Below are positions 23,748 through 32,602 of a stretch of 64,000 bases of DNA, one piece after another. This DNA is from Streptomyces roseifaciens. GTDB taxonomy: Bacteria > Actinomycetota > Actinomycetes > Streptomycetales > Streptomycetaceae. The stretch spans positions 62,001 through 126,000 of the forward strand of contig NZ_LNBE01000004.1 of NCBI RefSeq assembly GCF_001445655.1, read 5' to 3'. A program made the translations under genes and the position numbers. The notes below the pieces were generated by a model. That model did no database searches and was not told the origin of the DNA. It worked only from the letters and a program-made list of their open reading frames with translations. The number at the start of each line of letters is the position of its first letter. The stretch's first letter is position 1.

Positions 23748-25355
23748 ATGACCGACCGAGCCGTGACCAGAAGCGCCAAGGACCCCCGCTTCCCGCCGGT
23801 ATGCGCACCCGCCGAGGACTTCTACGAAATCCCGCACGAGAAGCTCCAGGCGATGGTCGAGCACGCGGACCAGCACCGGGTCATCGCCATCGGCCTCCAG
23901 CTCAATGGCGCGTCCCAGGCCATCAAGAAGCTCGGGGACGACCTCAAGAAGCACATGGAGGGCGTCGTCTGGTCGGGCGAAGCCGGCGAGGCGTTCCGCA
24001 GGTGGGGCTACTCCATGGCCAATGAGACGATCAAGCTCGGCGATTACGTCAAGAAGGTCAACGAGTGGATGGGCTACGCGTCCACGGACCTGGGCAGCGC
24101 GAGGCGGATGCCGAAGTACTCGCCCGAGGACAGGGCCACGGTCGATGCGTGGCTGAAGAGCGCCCCGTTCCCGACGAAGACCGTCCCCTCACCGTTGGCC
24201 CCGGGCATCCCTCACGATCCCGTGGGCGGCCCCACACAGGTCGAGGCGTACAACGCCCAGGAGCGGCTCGAAAGCAATCACAAGGCAGCGGCAGCGTTGA
24301 TGAAGGCGCTGGCGGAGTCGTACGACCAGTCGGGGACGCAGCTTTTGCGGGCGGATAGGCCTAATTTTCGGCCTATGCCGCCACGGCTGCTGCCGACTAA
24401 GCAGGCACCACTCGACCCGAGCGAGTACGTTGATTTGCCTGGTAGTGGCTCCGGAGCAGGGTCGCCCGGCGCAGCCGCCAAGGCCTTGCCAGCAGGCTAC
24501 GTGGGCGGCACGTCGGCCGATGGAGGCGTTGACGACTCCTCGAAGCCATCCACGCCTGCAGAGCGGTTCGTTCGGCGGCCTGAGCTGGACCTCTCTGGGG
24601 GCGTCGATGCGCCACCCCGCGTGCCTGTTCTGCAGCCGGACCGGCCTCCGGTCACTCCGTCGGATGCTGGGAAGCCACAGATCCCCATGCCGCACGTTCC
24701 TGTGCCTGCTTGGCCAGGTCCTGATCGGCGCCCTGATCCGAGCCGCCGTCCGGGAGAGTCGCGCCCTGAGCGAGGCGGACGGCCGGTACCTAGGGTTCCG
24801 ACTCCGGGGCCCGGCACTGGCGCCAGCCGTCGCCCGGAGACCCGAGTGCCGAACATCCCGCGCGACGGGATCGTCGGTGTCCGCCCGACGCCGCGTGGGC
24901 CGTCCGTGCCGAATCAGCCCCCCGGGCGAGTTCCCGTCTTTGGCGCGGAGCCGTCCCAGAGGCAGGGCCAGACTCGGACTCCCATGGTGCCGGGCGCGAG
25001 CTTCGGGGGAGTGCCCGGGCCTGCGGTTAGCAGCCCAGGGGCCGGAGCTGGTCGAGCCAGGGCGACGGTGCCTGGCGGAGTTGTTGGGGGCCGCCCGGGA
25101 CAGGTCCCAGGCAGAGGTGTTAGCACGGACTTCACCCCGGGTGGGACCGGTCTGGTCCGTGGCGGTGCTGCTGGCGAGAGTCGAACTAACTCGTCAACCA
25201 GGACCGGCATGATGGGTGGATTGATGCCCGGGGCCGGTGTGAGTGGCGCCTCTTCGGAGCGGCAGTCCGGAAGCCGACGTCCCGACTACCTGGTCGAGGA
25301 TGAAGAGACCTGGAATCAAGGTGGCAAGCCAGTCGTGCCGCCGGTCATCGAGTAG
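23748..25355 (+). CDS. WXG/PPE-like protein with long Pro/Gly-rich tail
   Basis: A 535-residue protein with two parts. Residues 1-200 are helical, with VVWSGEAGEAF near residue 75 giving a W-x-G turn as in WXG100/PPE proteins of type VII secretion. Residues 230-535 are a disordered Pro/Gly/Arg-rich tail (RPDPSRRPGESRPERGGRP) ending in a short acidic motif, YLVEDEETWNQGG. No signal peptide is present. It lies 12 bases before a mycosin-like protease and after another helical protein, an arrangement seen in actinobacterial ESX-associated loci. The codon choice shifts to lower GC in its second half. Its partner and export route are inferred. Confidence 0.6.
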   Translation: MTDRAVTRSAKDPRFPPVCAPAEDFYEIPHEKLQAMVEHADQHRVIAIGLQLNGASQAIKKLGDDLKKHMEGVVWSGEAGEAFRRWGYSMANETIKLGDYVKKVNEWMGYASTDLGSARRMPKYSPEDRATVDAWLKSAPFPTKTVPSPLAPGIPHDPVGGPTQVEAYNAQERLESNHKAAAALMKALAESYDQSGTQLLRADRPNFRPMPPRLLPTKQAPLDPSEYVDLPGSGSGAGSPGAAAKALPAGYVGGTSADGGVDDSSKPSTPAERFVRRPELDLSGGVDAPPRVPVLQPDRPPVTPSDAGKPQIPMPHVPVPAWPGPDRRPDPSRRPGESRPERGGRPVPRVPTPGPGTGASRRPETRVPNIPRDGIVGVRPTPRGPSVPNQPPGRVPVFGAEPSQRQGQTRTPMVPGASFGGVPGPAVSSPGAGAGRARATVPGGVVGGRPGQVPGRGVSTDFTPGGTGLVRGGAAGESRTNSSTRTGMMGGLMPGAGVSGASSERQSGSRRPDYLVEDEETWNQGGKPVVPPVIE

Positions 25356-25366
25356 AGGACATCTCC

Positions 25367-26575
25367 ATGCGCATTGCCCGGGTTGTGCGCGGGACGTGGG
25401 CGGAAGCAACTGTCGTTGTTCTCGTCTCGCTAATCGTGGTCTCGGCCTCGCCAGCCCACGCCGATACGGTCCGCTCCCGCCAGTGGTATCTAGACGCCAT
25501 GCATGCGGAAGAAATGTGGGAGAAGAGCACCGGCGCCGGGGTCACTGTGGCGGTAATCGACACTGGCGTTGATGTGAGCCTGCCTGACCTGCAGGGGCAG
25601 GTGCTCGAGGGAAAGAACTTCTCAGGACAGCCGGGTGATGCGCGGACAGACACTGAGGGGCACGGTAGCAAAATGGCGGCCCTCATTGCCGGAACAGGGA
25701 AGAGAGGAAGTGTCGCAGGGTCCTACGGTCTGGCTCCTGGAGTGAAGATCCTTCCTGTCCGCGTTAGGCAGAAGGGAACTGCCCTGGAGGGGACGAGGTC
25801 GATGGTCGATGCACTCCATTATGCAGCTGACTCGGATGCAAAGATCATCAACATTTCGCTGGGTGGCCCGAGTGACGAGGAAGAAGAGAAAGCCATCACC
25901 TATGCCCTCAACAAGGGAAAGATGATCTTCGCTGCGGCTGGAAACTCGGGCGACAAGGGTAACGAGGTGGAGTACCCGGCCGCTTACCCGGGCGTCATTG
26001 GCGTAGCTGGCCTCGATCAGGAAGGTGCTGCTGCGAGTTGGTCGCAACACGGCCCCCAAGTGGACTTGTCTGCGCCCGGCGCGGCCATGGTTGCTGCCTG
26101 CTCAGGCGGTACCGAACTCTGCCGAGGCAACGGCACCAGTGACGCCTCGGCCCTCGCCGCCGCCTCCGCCGCCCTAATCTGGTCCGTCCACCCCAACTGG
26201 ACCGCCAACCAGGTAACCCGCGTCCTCATCAACACCGCCGGCGGCACCGGCACGGCTGAAAAGCGCAACGACTACGTCGGCTACGGCGCCGTCCGCCCCC
26301 GCATCGCCCTCAAGGACCCGGGCGATCCCGGCCCGGCCGACGTGAACCCCCTGCCGGGGCCGGCCCCGGCGCAAGACCCGAAGGACGACGACGCCAAGTC
26401 CGCCGCCGAGAGCGTCCCGAAGGAGTCGGCGGTTAGCGAAGCAGCGAGCGGCGGCGGCAACGGCAGTCCAGCAAAATGGATCGCCCTCGGCGCCGGGGCA
26501 GCCGTTCTGGTGGGCGCGGCCATCACCATCCCGATCCTCCTCACCCGTCGCCGCAACGCCGTGCGTCGACCTTAG
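25367..26575 (+). CDS. Mycosin-like S8 serine protease
   Basis: A 402-residue subtilisin-family protease of the type VII secretion mycosin type. A signal peptide (about residues 1-32, ending near SPAHA) is followed by the catalytic domain. Asp lies in VIDTGVDV at residue 65, His in HGSKMAAL at residue 99 and Ser in GTSDASAL at residue 258. A Pro/Asp/Lys linker leads to a C-terminal transmembrane anchor (about residues 370-392) and a basic tail, the standard mycosin topology. GTSDASA replaces the usual GTSMA/FAxP after the nucleophile, a mild deviation. Mycosins normally belong to complete ESX loci; here there are substrates and a toxin but no EccB/C/D/E genes. GC is lower than in flanking genes. 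Confidence 0.88.
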   Translation: MRIARVVRGTWAEATVVVLVSLIVVSASPAHADTVRSRQWYLDAMHAEEMWEKSTGAGVTVAVIDTGVDVSLPDLQGQVLEGKNFSGQPGDARTDTEGHGSKMAALIAGTGKRGSVAGSYGLAPGVKILPVRVRQKGTALEGTRSMVDALHYAADSDAKIINISLGGPSDEEEEKAITYALNKGKMIFAAAGNSGDKGNEVEYPAAYPGVIGVAGLDQEGAAASWSQHGPQVDLSAPGAAMVAACSGGTELCRGNGTSDASALAAASAALIWSVHPNWTANQVTRVLINTAGGTGTAEKRNDYVGYGAVRPRIALKDPGDPGPADVNPLPGPAPAQDPKDDDAKSAAESVPKESAVSEAASGGGNGSPAKWIALGAGAAVLVGAAITIPILLTRRRNAVRRP

Positions 26576-26878
26576 TGAGGTTCGGGGCCTGGGCACCATT
26601 GCGACGCCCGCCGGGGCCGTGGGCTCAGGCTTCGCCGCCAACGGCACGCGGCGGCTACGAGAGGGCGCCCGTAAGTGCGCCCCAAATCCCCCTGTGCCGA
26701 CGGCCCGTGACGAGGCGTCCGGGCAAGCACCCCGACGGAGCGTCGAAATCGCATTCGCCGAATCAGCGTGCGATTATGTGGCCTCGGTGATACCAGGCGA
26801 GGGATGACGCCTGAGTGACCGCGACCGCGACCGCGACCGCGACCGTGGCGAGGCGGTACCTCGGTGGGGGAGGCAGCG
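26576..26878. other. Intergenic region with hexanucleotide repeats before the toxin operon
   Basis: No gene is supported in these 303 bases. A run of five GACCGC-type hexamers lies at 26817-26846, directly before the GGGGGAGG ribosome-binding site of the next gene. The promoter of the WXG-toxin-immunity operon should lie here, probably in the AT-richer stretch at about 26745-26790. Confidence 0.5.
26817..26846. repeat. Five tandem GACCGC hexamers
   Basis: Four perfect GACCGC units and a final GACCGT lie 20 bases upstream of the WXG100-like gene's ribosome-binding site. Slippage here could alter promoter or leader spacing. Confidence 0.85.
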
Positions 26879-27268
26879 ATGGGCGGCGGCCCGGGCAGTG
26901 GCGACGGCAAGATCCTGGACATCAAGACCGCGGACCTGAAGTCCGCGGCCCCGGTGTTCAGCGAGCACAGCGGCGAGCTGCGCGAAGCGTTGTCGGAGCT
27001 GACCACGACGCTCGACGGCCTCGGTGCGCCGTGGGGCGCCGACGATCAGGGCAAGGCCTTCGGGGAGTCGTACAAGCCTGCCCGTACGAAGGTCGAGAAC
27101 GCGACGAAGATCCTGGTCGCCGGACTCGCGAGCATTCACGAGGCGATGGTCGACATGTCCGACGGCCACGTCGAGAACGACAAGCTGATCGCCGGGACGT
27201 TCTCCAAGAAGGGCGTCCAGGGCGTCCAGGGCTCCCAGGGCGGCGGCTCCGGTAAGGCCGGTAAGTGA
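26879..27268 (+). CDS. WXG100-family protein, partner of the RHS toxin
   Basis: A 129-residue protein with the two-helix WXG100 hairpin: helix 1 around residues 15-45, the turn APWGADDQGKAF near 50-60 (W-G variant of WXG), and helix 2 to about residue 105. A Gly/Gln/Ser tail follows (GVQGVQGSQGGGSG). The ATG at 26879 is set by GGGGGAGG six bases upstream. It overlaps the toxin gene by GTGA. Small WXG proteins act as export partners or chaperones for large toxins with an N-terminal helical domain, and this is the likely role here. Confidence 0.8.
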   Translation: MGGGPGSGDGKILDIKTADLKSAAPVFSEHSGELREALSELTTTLDGLGAPWGADDQGKAFGESYKPARTKVENATKILVAGLASIHEAMVDMSDGHVENDKLIAGTFSKKGVQGVQGSQGGGSGKAGK

Positions 27269-30200
27269 GCGTCAAGCACAAGGTCCAGAACTTCCTCATC
27301 GACTACATGGGCCTGTACTGGCCCGATGGCGACGCGGACAAGCTCCGTAAGGCGGCCAAGGCCTGGCGTACGTTCGCGGGCAAGGTCGAAGCGATCCGTA
27401 CCCCGGTCAACAACCAGGCCACCTCCCTCATCCACAACAACAAGGGCGAGGCGATCGAGGCCTTCGAGGTCTTCTGGCACCGCTACGCCAAGGGCTCGCA
27501 GGACGGCTGGCTGCACGACCTCGCCGAATCGGCGAAGAAGATGGCGGACGGGCTGGAGAAGCTCGCCAAAGCCATCGACAAGGCGATGGACGACCTCTGG
27601 GACAAGATCATTGAGGATCTCGTCGTCCTGGGAGCGGCCGTCACCATCGCCGTGGCGACCGGCGGAGCGCTCGCCGGCCCGGCCGCCGGCGCAGCGACCG
27701 CGATCGTGGAAGCGGGCGCCGCGCTCGGCATCGTCGTGTCCACGACGGTGGCGGAGGTGGCGGGCGTGACGCTGGCCGCGGCGGCGTTCGGCGGTCTGGA
27801 GTCGGTCACGGTCAACCTGGCGGTCGCCCAGCCCATCAAGATCGCACAGGGCCGCCAGGACGGCATCAACCTGACCGAGGCGGGCACCGCGGCCAATAAC
27901 GGCATGCTCTACGGCGGCATGTTCGGCGGTTTCGGCAGCATCGCGAAGAACGCCGGTGCCGCGGGCGGCTACCGCAACCTCTTCACCGGGATCCGCCCGC
28001 TGGACGTCGAACTCGCCCAGGCCGCCCGCCTCCCGGCCAACATCGAGTGCGCCCTGGACCCCATCGACGTCGCCACCGGCGCCATGCTCCTGCCGGCCAC
28101 GGACGTCACCCTGCCCGGCTCCCTGCCCCTCGTCATCGGTCGCACCCACCTCTCCTCGTACCGCGCGGGCGCCTGGTTCGGCCCGACCTGGGCCTCCACC
28201 TTCGACGAACGAGTCCAGATCGACGCCGGCGGCGTCGTCTACGCGGCGGCCGACGGCACGCGACTGGTCTATCCGGTACCTGCCCCGGGCGAGCCCGTGC
28301 TCCCGGTCAAAGGCCCGCGCTGGCCCCTGACCTGGGACGGCAGGCCCGGCGGCCTGATGACCATCACCGACCCGCAGGCCGGCGTCATCCGTACCTTCGG
28401 CGGCGTGGCCCCGACCGAGGAGCCGGGGATCCTCCAACTGCCGCTGGAGTGCGTGGAGGACCGCAACGGCGCGCGCATCGACATCGAGCGCACGGCCACC
28501 GGCACGCCCACCGCGATCCGCCACTCGGGCGGCTACTACGTGGCCGTCGAGACGGCCGTCGTCGGGGCGGCGGGAGCCCGCGTCACAGGCCTGCGCCTCC
28601 TCGACGAGCCCCCGTCCCCGTACGAGCCGGCCCACGCCCCCGGCCGCGGCACCGTCCTCATCCAGTACGGCTACGACGACGCGGGCAACCTGACGGAGGT
28701 CACCAATTCCAGCGGGAAGCCCCTGCGTTTCGCGTACGACGCAGAGGGCCGAATAACCTCGTGGACCGACCGCAACGGCACGTCGTACGGCTACACGTAC
28801 GACGCGGACGGGCGCGTGGTCCGCACGGACGGCACCGACGGCTTCCTCTCGGGCTCGTTGTCGTACGAGGCCGCGACTCGTACGACGACGGTCACGGACT
28901 CTCTGGGGCACGAGCGCACCTACCGCTACAACGCCGACGCCCTCGTCACGGAGGAGACGGACGCGCTCGGCCACACGACCGTCACCACCTGGGACGCCAC
29001 GGCCGCGAGCCGCCTCTCGGTGACGGACCCGCTGGGCCGCACCACCCGCTACGCGTACGACGAGGCGGGCAACCTCGCCCGGGTCACCCTGCCGGACGGC
29101 TCGACGGCCTCGGCGAGCTACAACGACCTGTGCAGGCCCACGGAGATCACGGAACCGGGCGGCGCGACGTGGCGCCACGCGTACGACGGCCGCGGCAACC
29201 TCCTCGCCACCACGGACCCGGCGGGTGCCGAGACGCGCTACGGCTACGACGAGCTGGGCCATCTGTCCGCGGTGACCGATGCCCTCGACCACACCTCTCA
29301 CATCGCCTGTGACGCGGCCGGGCTCCCCGTCACCCTCACCGACCCGCTCGGCCACCGGACGACGGTCCGGCGCGACCCCTTCGGGCGCGTCGCCGAGGTC
29401 ACGGACCCGCTGGGCCGCGTCACGCGCATGATGTGGACGCCGGAGGGGCGGCCGAGCCGCCGCGAGCATCCCGACGGCACCGCCGAGACCTGGACCTGGG
29501 ACGGCGAAGGCAACCTCCTCGCCCACACCGACCCCGCAGGCAACACCACTCGTCACGCCGCGGGCCACTTCGACCTCCCCGCATCCCGCACGGACCCCGA
29601 CGGCACGACGTACGCCTTCGCGTACGACACGGAGCTGCGCCTGACGGGGGTGACGAACCCGCAGGGCCTGACGTGGTCCTACGCCTACGACCCCGCCGGC
29701 CGCGTCACGTCCGAGACGGACTTCAACGGCCGCACTCTGACGTACGCACACGACGCGGCGGGCGAACTCGCCGCCCGTACGAACGGCGCGGGGGAAACGC
29801 TGCACTTCACCCGCGACCTGTTGGGCCGCGCGACGGAACAGCGCGCGGACGGCGCCGATGCGGCGACGACGTTCGCCTACGACGCGGCGGGCAGCCTGCT
29901 GCGGGCGGTGAACGCGGACGCGGAGATCGTCTACGAGCGGGATGCACTGGGCCGCGTCCTGTCCGAGACGGTGAGCGGCAGGACGACGACGTACACGTAC
30001 GACGAACTGGGCCGCCGCACCAGCCGCGTGACCCCGTCCGGGCTCACCTCGGAATGGACGTACGACGCGGCGGGCCGCCCGACGGTGCTCCGCGGGGACG
30101 CGGGCGAGCTGACGTTCACCCATGACGCGGCCGGCCGCGAGACGGGGCGCCGTCTGGGCGAGGGCACGGTGCTCACCCAGGAGTGGGACGTCAACGACCG

Positions 30201-31587
30201 TCTCACGACCCAGGTGATCCGGGGCGCCGAGCGCCTCCTGCAGCACCGCGAGTACGCCTACCGCGAGGACGGCTACCTCACCGAGATCCGCGAACTCACC
30301 TCCGGTACCCGCCGCTTCGACCTCACCGCGACCGGCCGCGTCACGACGGTCAGCGCCCACGGCTGGACGGAGCGGTACGCCTACGACGGCGCCGGCAACG
30401 TCACGAACGCCGAGGCACCGGCACACGCCGCCGCTGGCCAGCGCGACTTCGAAGGCACCCTGATCCGCCGCGCGGGGCGCACGGTGTACGAACACGACGC
30501 CCAGGGCCGCCTCACCCGCAAGACCCGCAAGCTCCTCAACGGCCAGACGCGCACGTGGACGTACACCTGGGATGCGGAGGACCGCCTCCGGGAAGCGGCG
30601 ACACCCGAGGGGGAGCGCTGGCAGTACGCGTACGACCCGCTGGGCCGCCGAATATCGAAGTGCCGAGTCCCGGCCGATGCCGAGGCGGCTGAGGAAACGC
30701 TCTTCTCCTGGGACGGCACGCGCCTCGCTGAACAGTCGACCGCCGACGGCAGAGTGACCACCTGGGACTACGCGCCCGGAACGCACCGGCCTCTGACGCA
30801 GACGGACCACACGCGTCTGGTCCGGTCGGCGGGCAAGTCCCTGATATCGGAATTCGCCGACACGGCGGAACGCGACTTCGGCACCCGCTTCCACGCCGTG
30901 ATCACGGACGCGATCGGCACCCCGATGGAGCTGATCACCCCGTCCGGAGAGCTCGCCTGGCAACACCGCACGAGCCTATGGGGCACCCGTCTCCCGGCAC
31001 CTGCGCCGGAAGAGGGCGCGGATTGCCCCCTCCGCTTCCCGGGCCAGTACGCGGACTCGGAAACGGGCCTGCACTACAACCACTTCCGCTACTACGACCC
31101 GGAGGTCCCCTGTTACCTCTGTGTCGACCCTCTGGGGCTGAAGCCGGCGCCAAACCCTAGCTCTTATGTTCGCAACCCGCTCACGTGGGCCGACCCTCTC
31201 GGGCTCGCGCCGTACGAGCGGTTCAGGGCGGACACGCGCACCAAGGAGGAGGTATTCAAGAGTGGGTTCGCTCCCCGCGGAACCAATATGAGCTTGGAGG
31301 AGCACGTCTATGGCATAGCCGGTGATTTCACTCCGCCGTCCGGGTTCGTTGCCACGACTGAATCCTCGAACCATGCCTTCAGTCGGCTTAAGACAGCTGA
31401 CGGGCACGTTTATTTGATACATGAAAGAGAAAGCGGGATCAATGTCAACAAGGAGATACCGGATAACCCGCTGTCGCATGAGCGAGAGTTTGCCTACCCA
31501 AGGAAGATAGATACGGAGTCAATCGTGGGAGCGTGGGACAAGGGAAAAAATTGGACCCCGAACCCCAACTATGGAGGAACTCCATGA
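27265..31587 (+). CDS. RHS-repeat polymorphic toxin with C-terminal ADP-ribosyltransferase
   Basis: A 1440-residue toxin. Residues 1-110 form a WXG/LXG-like helical export domain (WRTFAGKVEAIRTP). Residues ~115-190 are hydrophobic, a possible membrane-passage segment. A DUF6531-type domain follows (LDPIDVATGAMLLPATDVTLPG, about 265-300), then about twenty RHS/YD repeats (YAYDAAGR-like) to about residue 1290, forming the protective shell. The core boundary is VDPLGL. The final ~125 residues resemble the heat-labile enterotoxin A / pertussis-type ADP-ribosyltransferase fold: RADTR near 1318, GFAPRG, GFVATTES and the catalytic EXE as HEREFAYP near 1405. The tip is lower in GC than the RHS body. 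It overlaps both neighbours (GTGA, ATGA). Confidence 0.9.
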   Translation: MSVKHKVQNFLIDYMGLYWPDGDADKLRKAAKAWRTFAGKVEAIRTPVNNQATSLIHNNKGEAIEAFEVFWHRYAKGSQDGWLHDLAESAKKMADGLEKLAKAIDKAMDDLWDKIIEDLVVLGAAVTIAVATGGALAGPAAGAATAIVEAGAALGIVVSTTVAEVAGVTLAAAAFGGLESVTVNLAVAQPIKIAQGRQDGINLTEAGTAANNGMLYGGMFGGFGSIAKNAGAAGGYRNLFTGIRPLDVELAQAARLPANIECALDPIDVATGAMLLPATDVTLPGSLPLVIGRTHLSSYRAGAWFGPTWASTFDERVQIDAGGVVYAAADGTRLVYPVPAPGEPVLPVKGPRWPLTWDGRPGGLMTITDPQAGVIRTFGGVAPTEEPGILQLPLECVEDRNGARIDIERTATGTPTAIRHSGGYYVAVETAVVGAAGARVTGLRLLDEPPSPYEPAHAPGRGTVLIQYGYDDAGNLTEVTNSSGKPLRFAYDAEGRITSWTDRNGTSYGYTYDADGRVVRTDGTDGFLSGSLSYEAATRTTTVTDSLGHERTYRYNADALVTEETDALGHTTVTTWDATAASRLSVTDPLGRTTRYAYDEAGNLARVTLPDGSTASASYNDLCRPTEITEPGGATWRHAYDGRGNLLATTDPAGAETRYGYDELGHLSAVTDALDHTSHIACDAAGLPVTLTDPLGHRTTVRRDPFGRVAEVTDPLGRVTRMMWTPEGRPSRREHPDGTAETWTWDGEGNLLAHTDPAGNTTRHAAGHFDLPASRTDPDGTTYAFAYDTELRLTGVTNPQGLTWSYAYDPAGRVTSETDFNGRTLTYAHDAAGELAARTNGAGETLHFTRDLLGRATEQRADGADAATTFAYDAAGSLLRAVNADAEIVYERDALGRVLSETVSGRTTTYTYDELGRRTSRVTPSGLTSEWTYDAAGRPTVLRGDAGELTFTHDAAGRETGRRLGEGTVLTQEWDVNDRLTTQVIRGAERLLQHREYAYREDGYLTEIRELTSGTRRFDLTATGRVTTVSAHGWTERYAYDGAGNVTNAEAPAHAAAGQRDFEGTLIRRAGRTVYEHDAQGRLTRKTRKLLNGQTRTWTYTWDAEDRLREAATPEGERWQYAYDPLGRRISKCRVPADAEAAEETLFSWDGTRLAEQSTADGRVTTWDYAPGTHRPLTQTDHTRLVRSAGKSLISEFADTAERDFGTRFHAVITDAIGTPMELITPSGELAWQHRTSLWGTRLPAPAPEEGADCPLRFPGQYADSETGLHYNHFRYYDPEVPCYLCVDPLGLKPAPNPSSYVRNPLTWADPLGLAPYERFRADTRTKEEVFKSGFAPRGTNMSLEEHVYGIAGDFTPPSGFVATTESSNHAFSRLKTADGHVYLIHERESGINVNKEIPDNPLSHEREFAYPRKIDTESIVGAWDKGKNWTPNPNYGGTP

Positions 31588-32003
31588 GTGCCCGCGTGAG
31601 AATCGCCTGCGCGCGAAACGGCCACGTGGTGGAGGTGGTGTACGTAGAGCCTTCCGAAGCCCACCCCTACAGGCTGACGGTCTTTAGAGGTGAGGATGAC
31701 CGTGAGGGTGTGGTGTATTCAGGGGACAATCTATTCGCATGCCTCTTGGAGTTCAGGAGGGACTTGGGGCAAGACGAGCTTCTGCTGTGCTGTCAAGGGG
31801 CGCGTCGTGACGTGACTAACTCCGGGATGCAGGCTCAGATGACGGGCGGGAGGTACATTTACACCTTTAACCGCGAGTCGAGAACGGTCAACGAAGAAAC
31901 GGTGGACATCCTGGCTCCCGCCAGCCCTGAGGATGTTGTGAGTGTCGAAGAGCAACGTGCTGCTATTTTCGAATTCTATGGAATCCGGGATCGGAGTCGG
32001 TAG
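31584..32003 (+). CDS. Putative immunity protein for the RHS ADP-ribosyltransferase toxin
   Basis: A 139-residue soluble, mixed alpha/beta protein with no recognisable family. The ATG overlaps the toxin stop (ATGA) and has GGAGGA upstream, so it is made with the toxin, the expected arrangement for a cognate immunity gene. It is acidic at its C-terminus and has low GC like the toxin tip, consistent with the pair being swapped in together. Beta-rich segments such as YRLTVFRGEDDREGVVYSG are visible. The function is inferred from position. Confidence 0.65.
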   Translation: MSARVRIACARNGHVVEVVYVEPSEAHPYRLTVFRGEDDREGVVYSGDNLFACLLEFRRDLGQDELLLCCQGARRDVTNSGMQAQMTGGRYIYTFNRESRTVNEETVDILAPASPEDVVSVEEQRAAIFEFYGIRDRSR

Positions 32004-32015
32004 GGGAAGGGTGCG

Positions 32016-32513
32016 GTGGTGGCGGGCTCGCCTTGGCTGTGGAGTGTGAGCGGGCCGTGGTTGCATGTGCTGCCGCGGACAGCGGTCGGGGTACTCATGG
32101 ACTTTCTTCCGTCGACCGGTGCAACGTTCGTCGGGCGCCTGGACGGCGCGCAGATGGCCGACGCTGACGGCGTCTTCGAGCAGTTCTGGGATCGGTTTAA
32201 GTTTCCCGACTACTTCGGGTGGAACTGGCACGCGCTCTCGGACTGTCTGCGCGACCTCCACTGGACACGTGCCGATCGATATCTCGTCGTGATCGAGAAC
32301 TCGTCAAGCCTGCTCTCGGGAGTCCCGGAGGACTTGGCTGGGTTCCTCTCGGTCTTGAAAGAGGTCGTGGAGCATTGGCGCAATCCGCACATGAAGCCTG
32401 GCGGCGTCGCGATCCCCTTTACGGTGCTGCTCCTGTGCGAGCCGGACGAGGTCGGGCCCCTTCAAGCCGCGCTGACTCGGATGGAGAGTGGGGTCGAACT
32501 GCCGGCCGAGTGA
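32016..32513 (+). CDS. Barstar-family inhibitor (orphan immunity protein)
   Basis: A 165-residue protein with the barstar signature in its middle: FPDYFGWNWHALSDCLRDL at about residues 68-86, matching the helix and loop of barstar that plug the barnase active site, then a strand (YLVVIENSSSLL). Barstar binds and inhibits guanyl-specific ribonucleases. Here no barnase-type nuclease gene is visible within 30 kb. It lies 12 bases after the ADP-ribosyltransferase immunity gene with AGGGGAAGG upstream. In polymorphic toxin loci, leftover immunity genes protect against rival toxins or earlier toxin tips. An N-terminal extension of about 40 residues is not part of the barstar fold. Confidence 0.8.
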   Translation: MVAGSPWLWSVSGPWLHVLPRTAVGVLMDFLPSTGATFVGRLDGAQMADADGVFEQFWDRFKFPDYFGWNWHALSDCLRDLHWTRADRYLVVIENSSSLLSGVPEDLAGFLSVLKEVVEHWRNPHMKPGGVAIPFTVLLLCEPDEVGPLQAALTRMESGVELPAE

Positions 32514-32602
32514 CGGGCTGAGGTGAAGAGCTTCGGTCCTTCAAATCGGTCCCGTCGCACCAGCCCGGCCGGGCGGTGTTCCGGCCGGGCTGGTTGTCGG
32601 GC

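Noticed and set aside
27136..30966. Minus-strand open frame of 1276 codons opposite the RHS toxin
   Set aside because: It is a by-product of the repetitive RHS codons; the sense strand shows YD repeats and a defined toxin tip.
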